Part shown: one piece after another, positions 1 to 5,528 of the stretch
Position numbering within the stretch: position 1 is the first letter of the stretch
Layout of the letters: each line of letters starts with the position of its first letter
Origin: an uncultured Muribaculaceae bacterium
GTDB taxonomy: Bacteria; Bacteroidota; Bacteroidia; Bacteroidales; Muribaculaceae
Direction: 5' to 3'
NCBI GenBank assembly: GCA_947178235.1
Contig: CAMWXQ010000093.1
Coordinates: 1-5,528, forward strand
Length of the DNA stretch: 5,528 nucleotides
The notes under the pieces: model-generated
Database searches by the model: none
What the model was told of the DNA's origin: nothing
The model's input: the letters and a program-made list of their open reading frames with translations, nothing else
Translations under genes and position numbers: made by a program

Positions 1-407
1 CACAGATAGTTGAAGAACTTGGCCGAGGGGAAGCCGAGTGTGCGTCCCTGTGGTGTGCGCCCATAGGCGATGCCGCCGAGCGCGGCGCCCGCGACGGTGC
101 CGATGATGATGGCGGCTCCCGAACCGAGGGCCAACCCTGCGAATCCTCCCGCCAGGGCGGCACCCGCGATGTAGGGCACACCCTTGCGCGAGCCGGCCAC
201 TGAGCGCGGCAGCACACAACAGAGGGCCACGGTGACCACCATGGCGATGCCCCAGAATATATATGTGGAGAGCGACAGGGTCACGCCCGGCATGAGGCCC
301 GCCGTGCAGAGCGCCAGGAAGGCGAGGGCCGTGCCGTAGAGCAGCGAGTAGAACGTCATGGCCGCGGCGGCCACTATGAGGATGATTGTGATGATGAGCA
401 GTGCCAT
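1..407 (-). CDS. Small multi-pass membrane protein with glycine zippers, 3' end cut by the window edge
   Basis: Reading the minus strand from the ATG at 405-407 gives 135 codons with no stop, and the frame runs off the left edge, so the gene is partial at its C-terminus. The protein is strongly hydrophobic: likely membrane segments lie near residues 2-17, 23-37, 49-67, 79-95 and 98-115. Two GxxxGxxxG glycine zippers are visible, at G87/G91/G95 and G103/G107/G111, a pattern that packs transmembrane helices tightly. A basic loop (residues 68-75, with R68, R74 and K75) separates the two halves. The overall plan (hydrophobic N-terminus, charged loop, paired glycine-rich helices) recalls DUF456-type proteins, but that assignment is tentative and the function is unknown. 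The gene starts 77 bases after the 601-residue gene. I see neither a TAnnTTTG box nor a clear terminator in that gap, so read-through from the operon is likely. Codon use is GC-rich like its neighbours. Confidence 0.72.
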   Translation of the reverse strand, partial: MALLIITIILIVAAAAMTFYSLLYGTALAFLALCTAGLMPGVTLSLSTYIFWGIAMVVTVALCCVLPRSVAGSRKGVPYIAGAALAGGFAGLALGSGAAIIIGTVAGAALGGIAYGRTPQGRTLGFPSAKFFNYL

Positions 408-484
408 ATGTCGTGTCGGATAGAGGTCGTGAGAGATTACGGGTTACTGAATAGAGAACAACGCGGGGCGCCGAAATGTTGGGG

Positions 485-2290
485 TCACATGAGATAGCCG
501 TGGTCGGCGAGCAGCAGTCTGAAAGCCTCCAGCCTGTCCGCCTCGACGAGCAGTGTATAGTTCTCGGCTTTCAGACAGAGTTTCTTTATCTCGGGGTCGG
601 TGGTGACGAGCCTTTGCAGGTCGCGGTCCTCGGGGTCGACCCGCAGGGTGATGTATGTCTCGCGGGTGGGGTGAACCTTGCCGCAGTTCGCCCGCAGTCC
701 TTCGAGGAAATCCTCCCAGACGCGGGGGAGCTTCTTGCCCACGAGGGCCTTGAACTCCTCGATGCGGGTGTCGAGGTCATGGGGGCTGTGGCACCGGGCG
801 AGCATCAGCAGGGGGGAGGCCGCGAACCGCCGCCCACCCACCGGTCTCAAATACTCCGAGATCATCCCCTCATAGGGGTTGTTCTCGCCGATGGCGCGGA
901 GTATCAGCCTCTCCGTGTCGGGCACGAAGTAGACACGCTCCTCGATCTCGGGCGCCTTATACTCCTTGGTTAGCTTGAAGGCATACGCCCCGAGCGGCGT
1001 GAGCCTCAGACGGCGCAGGCCCCACAGGGGGGAGGGGTCGAGCTCGGCGGCCACGGTGTATTCGACCTCGACGAGCCCCATCGAGGCGAACAGCGCCACG
1101 GTACCCAGCACGCAGGGGAGGGTCAGATAGCGGCCGACGTTCGAGTACCGTATGGTGCCCGAATTGCGGAGATTGGAGACACAGCTCTCCGCGAAAGCCT
1201 TGTTGGACATCACCTTGAACGAGGTGTTGAGGTCGGGCATCCTGTACACCTGTCCCAGAAGCGCGTCGGCGTCGATCCACTCGCCCGCAGGGCGCGAGGT
1301 GATGAAGTCCGTGACGACCGCATAGATGCTCCAGTACGAGCTGTCGCCCATCACGGCCTGGGTCGCCTTGTCGAGGAATCCCGCCACGATGGGGAATATC
1401 CTGTACGGGTGCGCCGAGACGGTCGAGAGCATCTTGCGCATCTCCATCTCGCGGACGTCGCGCTTACCCTTGCGCAGGTTGGCCTCCTCGGCATAGAGGG
1501 CATAGATGTTGGCTATCATCCATGTGGAGAGCCGCTGGGTCATCGTGTCCTTCTCGGCGGCGGCGAACGCGGGGTAGCTCAGCTGCTTCACGAGCTTGTT
1601 GACCGCCGTCGCCTGGAGGCGGTAGCGTCCCATGTCGAGGGCGCCGCTGAGGTATAAGGTGTGCAGCACGGGCATCACCGACAGGGCCGCGAACTCGGCA
1701 TTGTAGACTTTCACATCCTCCTCACCCGGGTGACGTTCGGGGAGCTCGGGGGCGAAGAGACCGCCGAAAGCCTGGCGGAAGAACTCGGGGATGACCAGTA
1801 TGGTGTTCGAGCGCCAGTCGAGGGCCATCGCCTTGATCCAGTTGAGCTCCTCGGGGGTCTCGGTCTTGGGCGCGTAGGGGGAGTAGTATAGCTTGCGCCG
1901 CTCGATGAGCGTCCTGCCCGCCATCTTCTCGGCGTCAGCCAGGGGGAGATAGACCTGGGTGTAGATGGCCTGCCAGATCATCTTCTGGGTCTCGTCGAGG
2001 GTGTGCATGAGCAGGTCGCGGTTGGCGGGCGAGGCGAATATCCGCGCCACCATCGCCACCATCTCACCCTTCTTGGCGGTCGGGTAGAGGGCAGTCTCGA
2101 TGCGCAGGGCCCACGGCTCGCCCGAGAGGCGGAAGGTGTACCCCGCGAAGGCCCCGAGGACCGACGTGAGTATGGCCGTGAGGTCCCGCCTGGTGTATGC
2201 GGCATCGAGCTCACGCTCCCATCGGGCGAGCAGGGCCGAGTCGTGGCAGGTTTCGAGCAGTACGGTCTTCGTGTTGGCGTCGGTTTTCAT
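485..2290 (-). CDS. SNF2-linked protein with winged-helix and XPB/Ssl2-like C-terminal region, function unknown
   Basis: This is a 601-residue soluble protein with no signal peptide, no membrane segment, and no Walker A or other helicase motor motif. I do not recognise a named family for the N-terminal two thirds (residues 1-370), which look mainly helical. Residues about 380-440 read like a winged helix, with a short 'SMGLVEVEY' strand-turn followed by 'LRRLRLTPLGAYAF', typical of wing and final-helix segments. Residues about 452-601 follow the plan of the helicase-associated XPB/Ssl2-like domain (PF13625 type): 'VYFVPDTERLIL' opening strand, a helical middle with 'HSPHDLDTRIEEFKAL', and a closing part ending 'LLVEADRLEAFRLLLADHGYLM'. 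This is recognition by eye, not a search result. The ATG at 2288-2290 lies 12 bases after the SNF2 stop, with no Shine-Dalgarno, as is usual in Bacteroidota. The tight spacing implies co-transcription and perhaps a complex with the SNF2 motor. An adaptor or DNA-binding role is inference. Confidence 0.9.
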   Translation of the reverse strand: MKTDANTKTVLLETCHDSALLARWERELDAAYTRRDLTAILTSVLGAFAGYTFRLSGEPWALRIETALYPTAKKGEMVAMVARIFASPANRDLLMHTLDETQKMIWQAIYTQVYLPLADAEKMAGRTLIERRKLYYSPYAPKTETPEELNWIKAMALDWRSNTILVIPEFFRQAFGGLFAPELPERHPGEEDVKVYNAEFAALSVMPVLHTLYLSGALDMGRYRLQATAVNKLVKQLSYPAFAAAEKDTMTQRLSTWMIANIYALYAEEANLRKGKRDVREMEMRKMLSTVSAHPYRIFPIVAGFLDKATQAVMGDSSYWSIYAVVTDFITSRPAGEWIDADALLGQVYRMPDLNTSFKVMSNKAFAESCVSNLRNSGTIRYSNVGRYLTLPCVLGTVALFASMGLVEVEYTVAAELDPSPLWGLRRLRLTPLGAYAFKLTKEYKAPEIEERVYFVPDTERLILRAIGENNPYEGMISEYLRPVGGRRFAASPLLMLARCHSPHDLDTRIEEFKALVGKKLPRVWEDFLEGLRANCGKVHPTRETYITLRVDPEDRDLQRLVTTDPEIKKLCLKAENYTLLVEADRLEAFRLLLADHGYLM

Positions 2291-2302
2291 GGGCGGGAGG
2301 GA

Positions 2303-5146
2303 TTATTTGCCGAGGATGAAGTTGATGTCCTCGGCCGACAGCTGCTTGGTCGAGGCGGTGTCCGAGGCGATGAGGTCGTCGAAGAGGCGCGCCTTGCGCT
2401 CTTGGAGTAGGCGAATCTTCTCCTCGATGGTGTCGCGGGTGATGAGCGAGCATGAGAGGACCTTGGCGTGCTGTCCGATGCGGTGCAGTCGGTTGATGGC
2501 CTGTTCCTCGGCGGCCTTGTTCCACCACGGCTCGAAGATAAAGACCGTGTCGGCCACGGTGAGGTTGAGGCCGACGCCGCCGGTTTTGAGGGTCATGAGG
2601 AAGACCTTGCAGCGCGGGTCGTCGGTGAACCGCTCGACGACGCGGCGGCGGTTGGTGGTCGCTCCGGTCATCACCTCATAGTCTATGCCGAGGGCCGCGA
2701 GGCGTTCGCCCGTCAGTTCGAGACCGGCGATGTAGTTGAAGAACACGACGCACTTGTGGCCGTTGGCGACTGCGTCCGATACCCTCTCGACGAGGTCTTC
2801 GAGCTTGGGCGAGCGGATATGGCCGTCCGAGAGGCTCTCGGGCACCGAGGCGATGCGCCTCAGCTCGGTCAGTGCCTGGAACATCACGAACTGTGACTTC
2901 TTGATGCCCTCGGTGGCGATGCTCTCGTTGATCTTCTCGTAGTAGAACTTGCGCCGCTGCTCGTAGAACTCCGCCTGGGGACGGTTCATCTCGACGTAGA
3001 GCGTCTGCTCGATGCGGTCTGGGAGCTCGGTGAGCACATCCTTTTTGAGGCGTCGGAGCATGAAGGGGAATATCCTGCGCCTCAGCGATGCCACGGCGTC
3101 GCGGTCGTCGTCCTTCATGATCGGGCCCGCATAGCGGCGGTTGAACTCGTCCATGTCCCCGAGCATCCCGGGGTTGAGGAAGCGGAAGAGGGAGTACAGC
3201 TCCGAGAGGTTGTTCTCGATCGGTGTGCCGCTGAGGGCCAGGCGGTGACGCGCCCTCAGCATGTAGACGGCACGGGTCACCTGGGCCTCGATGTTCTTGA
3301 TGTTCTGGCTCTCGTCGAGGATGACATAGTGGAACTCGCGGTCGGCGAACTTCTCGATGTCGTTGCGCACCATCGCGTAGGTGGTGAGTATGATGTCGTG
3401 GCGGCACGCCTCGTCGATGTCGCGGTCCGCCTGATAGTAGATATATGTGGAGAGCTGCGGGCTGAACCTCGTCAGCTCGTTCTGCCAGTTGAACAGGAGG
3501 CTCCTCGGCATCACGATCAGCGTCGGTTCGGGGGTCTGCGGATAGATGGTGCAGAGCATGGCGATGGTCTGTATGGTCTTGCCGAGGCCCATGTCGTCGG
3601 CCAGGCATCCGCCGAGTCCGTTGTCGTAGAGGTACCGTATCCACTTGACCCCCTCGGTCTGGTAGGGTCGCAGCTCGGCGCGCAGCCCGGGGACTTCGAG
3701 GCGGGCGTCGGCCAGGCGGTTGAATCCCTCGTAGACCTCGCGCTCGTGGCGGAAGACCTCCGAGTCGATGCGCTCGTTCAGCAGGTCCTCGATGTCGGGG
3801 ATGTCGAGGAAGGATATGCGCATCCTGCGTCCCGCGTCGCGGCGGTCGCCGAAGATGCGTTCGAGCCGCCGCATGTAGCTCTCGTCGAGCACGGCGCGCG
3901 AGCCGTCGCGCAGCGTCAGATAGCGGTCGCGCCTGTACTGCTCGAAGAGGTCGCCGAGGGAGATCTTCTCGTCCCCGACCTCGACGGTGGCCTCGCCTTC
4001 GAGAAAGTCGATGCCCGAGGTGAACTTCATCGACAGGCGCGGGCGCACGGGGGAGACCTTGTACTCGCGCAGGCGGTCGGTGCCCAGGAGGGTGAAGTCC
4101 GAGATGAGCGTCGGGAGGGCTTTGAGCAGGAAGGGGCCCGCGACACCCTGGGGGATGATGAAGGTGTCTCCGTCGAGATAGACCTCGTTGGCCTCCTTGC
4201 GCGACGGGGCGGCACGCCGGATCAGCGCCTCGACCGAGCGGAGCGATGCCTCGGTGTCGGCGGGGAGCAGTGGATGGACCACGATGCGGCTCTCGGACAC
4301 GATGGAGGCCACACGCGTCAGCTCGAAACGCTGCATGAAGTCGGCATCCACGCCGCGCACCGAACTGGTGACCCTCAGGTGCAGGGCCATGTCGGGGTCG
4401 ACCTTCTCGAATACGAGCGTCGGGCGCGGGGCCACCTCCTCGGGGCTCATCTCGACGCTGTATGCGCCGTAGTCGAGCGCGAAGTTCTCGACATAGCTGT
4501 ACACGACGGAGAGGTACTGTTCGAGCATATCCGCGGTGAAGGGTGAGGCGAAGAAGGTGAGGTCGGCGAATCCCCGCCCGATGCTCCCCGCCGTGGGGTA
4601 GAGCGTGTCCCCGCAGATGACCCACGAGTCGGAGACGGCGAAGAAGTCGGCCGTCATGACGCTCTCCCCATCGTCGGTCGAGGGGAGGCGCAGCATCCAC
4701 GCGGGCACGAGGCGGCGGTCTTCGGCGTCCTCGGCGGGGCGGGTGATGGAGAGCACGAGCGTGGCGGGACGCTCGGAGACGGTCAGCGGGCGGCCAGAAG
4801 GGTCTTGGAGATTCGGGCAGCGCACGAGCTGATAGAGGAGGTAGGGGTGTGCCTTGAGGTCAATGCCCTTCTCCTCGGAGAGCCCCCACGAGATATTGAA
4901 CCGGTCCTCGTCCTCGATGGCGCGGATGGTGCGCAGGATCGAAGCGGCCTCGCCACGGCAGTAGCGCGGATCGGGATCGACCACGCGGCCAGCGGCATCG
5001 ACCGTCAGCAGCCGCGGCGCCGTCCCCTCGGCCCCCGCCGTGAAGCGGAACCAGAACTCGCCCGCGTCCGCCTGTGGACGCGACGCACCCCCGCCACCCT
5101 GGCGGAGCGAATCGGGACGGAACGAAGGGAGAAAATCGTGAGGCAT
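2303..5146 (-). CDS. SNF2-family DEAD/DEAH-box DNA translocase (ATP-dependent helicase-like)
   Basis: A complete 947-residue protein with a two-lobe SNF2 motor in its C-terminal half. Visible motifs in order: Q-motif-like 'LRPYQTEGVKWIRYL' (492-506), Walker A 'DDMGLGKT' (517-524), motif II 'DESQ' (611-614), motif III 'LSGTPIENNLSEL' (638-650), motif V 'TGGVGLNLT' (855-863) and motif VI 'QAINRLHRIGQ' (882-892). All residues needed for ATP hydrolysis appear intact. SNF2 proteins usually translocate on double-stranded DNA and remodel protein-DNA complexes rather than unwind strands. The 'DDMGLGKTIQT' motif I fits the bacterial SSO1653/Snf2-like group better than RapA, which has a different motif I and N-terminal Tudor-like domains. 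Residues 1-490 are an accessory region I cannot assign; it may correspond to a bacterial SNF2-associated domain. The start at 5144-5146 lies 24 bases downstream of a TAnnTTTG box. Motif II is DESQ, a mild variant of the DEAQ/DEAH/DEGH seen in relatives. The gene leads the operon and the next gene follows after 12 bases. Confidence 0.96.
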   Translation of the reverse strand: MPHDFLPSFRPDSLRQGGGGASRPQADAGEFWFRFTAGAEGTAPRLLTVDAAGRVVDPDPRYCRGEAASILRTIRAIEDEDRFNISWGLSEEKGIDLKAHPYLLYQLVRCPNLQDPSGRPLTVSERPATLVLSITRPAEDAEDRRLVPAWMLRLPSTDDGESVMTADFFAVSDSWVICGDTLYPTAGSIGRGFADLTFFASPFTADMLEQYLSVVYSYVENFALDYGAYSVEMSPEEVAPRPTLVFEKVDPDMALHLRVTSSVRGVDADFMQRFELTRVASIVSESRIVVHPLLPADTEASLRSVEALIRRAAPSRKEANEVYLDGDTFIIPQGVAGPFLLKALPTLISDFTLLGTDRLREYKVSPVRPRLSMKFTSGIDFLEGEATVEVGDEKISLGDLFEQYRRDRYLTLRDGSRAVLDESYMRRLERIFGDRRDAGRRMRISFLDIPDIEDLLNERIDSEVFRHEREVYEGFNRLADARLEVPGLRAELRPYQTEGVKWIRYLYDNGLGGCLADDMGLGKTIQTIAMLCTIYPQTPEPTLIVMPRSLLFNWQNELTRFSPQLSTYIYYQADRDIDEACRHDIILTTYAMVRNDIEKFADREFHYVILDESQNIKNIEAQVTRAVYMLRARHRLALSGTPIENNLSELYSLFRFLNPGMLGDMDEFNRRYAGPIMKDDDRDAVASLRRRIFPFMLRRLKKDVLTELPDRIEQTLYVEMNRPQAEFYEQRRKFYYEKINESIATEGIKKSQFVMFQALTELRRIASVPESLSDGHIRSPKLEDLVERVSDAVANGHKCVVFFNYIAGLELTGERLAALGIDYEVMTGATTNRRRVVERFTDDPRCKVFLMTLKTGGVGLNLTVADTVFIFEPWWNKAAEEQAINRLHRIGQHAKVLSCSLITRDTIEEKIRLLQERKARLFDDLIASDTASTKQLSAEDINFILGK

Positions 5147-5169
5147 AGGAAAAAACGAGCATTAACCCA

Positions 5170-5177
5170 CAAAGATA
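5170..5177 (-). promoter_or_regulatory. Predicted Bacteroidota -7 box for the SNF2 operon
   Basis: The minus strand reads TATCTTTG here, a perfect match to the Bacteroides -7 consensus TAnnTTTG. It would place transcription start roughly 15-20 bases before the SNF2 ATG at 5146, giving a short AT-rich leader. The -33 element is poor: at the usual 19-21 base spacing the minus strand shows only TGGG/GTGG/GGTG, not TTTG. A TTTG does occur 11 bases upstream, which is too close. A -7 box with a weak -33 is common in this phylum, so the call is plausible but unproven. Confidence 0.5.
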
Positions 5178-5302
5178 CCGAAAAACACCAAATAAGCCCA
5201 CCGACCCTCTGTTAAAAAAGATGAACGCCCCGATACGGCGCGACCGGCCGCACCCACGATGGCAAAAAAGCAACAATGGGTAGAAGTCAATGGCTGGGGT
5301 TT

Positions 5303-5386
5303 AATCATCGAATTTGCGTAGAGTTTTACACTTTATTCCATCATATTTGCGTGGTTTTTGGTTGATTCAATCATCATTTTTGCGTA
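5303..5386 (+). repeat. Three imperfect direct repeats with an exact 33-base period
   Basis: Three 18-base units begin at 5303, 5336 and 5369. Each contains CATC, three variable bases, then TTTGCGT; the TTTGCGT cores start at 5313, 5346 and 5379, exactly 33 bases apart. Units 1 and 3 agree at 15 of 18 bases, units 2 and 3 at 13, and units 1 and 2 at 12. The intervening 15 bases are not clearly conserved. Thirty-three bases is about three turns of B-DNA, so all three cores would lie on nearly the same face. The third unit runs into the -7 box of the ATPase gene, so binding there would affect its transcription. The array could be an operator cluster, an iteron-like site, or the remains of a longer tandem repeat. 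No partner protein can be named from the sequence. Confidence 0.7.
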
Positions 5387-5392
5387 TATTTG
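5361..5392 (+). promoter_or_regulatory. Predicted Bacteroidota promoter of the AAA_14-type ATPase gene
   Basis: TATATTTG at 5385-5392 matches TAnnTTTG perfectly. GTTG at 5361-5364 is a near match to the -33 TTTG, with 20 intervening bases, the usual spacing in Bacteroides. A perfect TTTG at 5357-5360 would give a 24-base spacer, which is less usual. Transcription would begin near 5395-5400, leaving a leader of only about 10-16 bases before the ATG at 5411. The -7 box overlaps the end of the third 33-base-period repeat, so the repeats are well placed to regulate this gene. Confidence 0.6.
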
Positions 5393-5410
5393 CGGAAAAA
5401 TTCTGTATTT

Positions 5411-5528
5411 ATGGAACGTAAATTATACCGAGACCTGTTGGATTGGAAATCCTCGCACTCACGCAAGCCATTGTTGATGCTTGGGGCACGGCAAGTGGGC
5501 AAGACGTGGCTGATGAAGGAGTTTGGAC
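5411..5528 (+). CDS. AAA_14/DUF4143-type ATP-binding protein, N-terminal fragment cut by the window edge
   Basis: The ATG at 5411-5413 opens a frame with 39 complete codons that runs off the right edge; it is too short here to judge the whole protein. It begins 'MERKLYRDLLDWKSS', then 'RKPLLMLGARQVGKT', where G25-A-R-Q-V-G-K31-T32 is a Walker A loop followed by 'WLMKEFG'. The 'K-P-L-L-x-x-G-A-R-Q-V-G-K-T' signature after a short basic helix is characteristic of the AAA_14 ATPases that carry a C-terminal DUF4143 domain, which are abundant in Bacteroidales and usually around 380-450 residues. Their biological role is poorly known. The codons differ from the operon: of seven leucines, three are TTG, one TTA and one CTT, whereas the left-hand genes favour CTG and CTC. 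GC is about 51% against 60% or more to the left. The gene diverges from the SNF2 operon and has its own promoter, so a functional link is not implied. Confidence 0.88.
   Translation, partial: MERKLYRDLLDWKSSHSRKPLLMLGARQVGKTWLMKEFG

Noticed and set aside
476..973. Plus-strand frame of 165 codons at the 3' end of the 601-residue gene
   Set aside because: It is antisense to the well-supported C-terminal domain of the 601-residue protein, and I see no promoter or recognisable family.
259..3455. Identical 15-base string (259-273 and 3441-3455), with a shorter related copy at 1521-1532
   Set aside because: In all three places it is the reverse complement of codons for the peptide LSTY-I or LST-W-M in unrelated proteins, so shared codons explain it better than a regulatory or mobile repeat.
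3245..4546. Long plus-strand open frame of 433 codons opposite the SNF2 gene
   Set aside because: It lies wholly antisense to a gene with intact, ordered SNF2 motifs. Its product is low in recognisable motifs and is rich in V, L, E, G and H, as expected when a GC-rich gene is read on the other strand.
2676..4700. Minus-strand open frame of 674 codons overlapping the SNF2 gene in another frame
   Set aside because: The translation is extremely rich in R, H, P, A and G, the usual signature of an out-of-frame reading of high-GC coding DNA; the overlapping frame has clear conserved motifs.
5221..5260. GC-rich stretch with a CGGCCG palindrome, considered as a terminator or attachment site
   Set aside because: The palindrome is only six bases, no stable longer stem is evident, and there is no T-run placed to make an intrinsic terminator. 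No target-site duplication or tRNA end is present.
4860..5276. Minus-strand frame of 138 codons starting upstream of the SNF2 start, including an ATG in the leader
   Set aside because: It begins upstream of the predicted promoter and runs out of frame into SNF2. Its arginine- and glycine-rich composition and lack of recognisable motifs do not support a gene.
1..5528. Known defence system such as DISARM, which includes an SNF2 gene
   Set aside because: No methylase, phospholipase D, DUF1998 or nuclease gene is present in the window. An SNF2 gene alone does not support the call.

Overview
The window looks like chromosomal DNA of a GC-rich member of the Bacteroidota, most likely Bacteroidales. 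This rests on three things: two TAnnTTTG promoter boxes of the Bacteroides type, no evident Shine-Dalgarno sequence before the starts, and two protein types common in gut Bacteroidales (a ~950-residue SNF2 protein and an AAA_14/DUF4143-type ATPase). The exact genus cannot be read from the window. Sampled lines of the main genes are about 60-78% GC.

Layout: three genes lie head to tail on the minus strand and probably form one operon read from right to left. First is a full-length SNF2-family DNA translocase (5146 to 2303). After a 12-base gap comes a 601-residue protein of no established function (2290 to 485). Its C-terminal part resembles a winged helix followed by the XPB/Ssl2-like helicase-associated domain. 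After a 77-base gap comes a small multi-pass membrane protein with two glycine zippers (407 to beyond the left edge). Diverging from the operon on the plus strand is the first 39 codons of an AAA_14-type ATPase (5411 to beyond the right edge).

The divergent intergenic region (5147-5410) holds the regulatory signals. A TAnnTTTG box serves the SNF2 operon, a better promoter serves the ATPase gene, and three imperfect direct repeats sit exactly 33 bases apart just upstream of and overlapping the ATPase promoter. Composition drops to about 30% GC at 5301-5410, and the ATPase gene uses AT-richer codons than the operon. The right end may therefore have a different history from the left.

How the parts may work together (inference): the SNF2 motor and the XPB/Ssl2-like protein are adjacent and probably co-expressed, so they are reasonable candidates for partners in one DNA-remodelling complex. 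Nothing seen here proves a defence system: no nuclease, methylase, CRISPR array or transposase is present. The two most unusual items are the SNF2 partner protein and the 33-base-period repeats.
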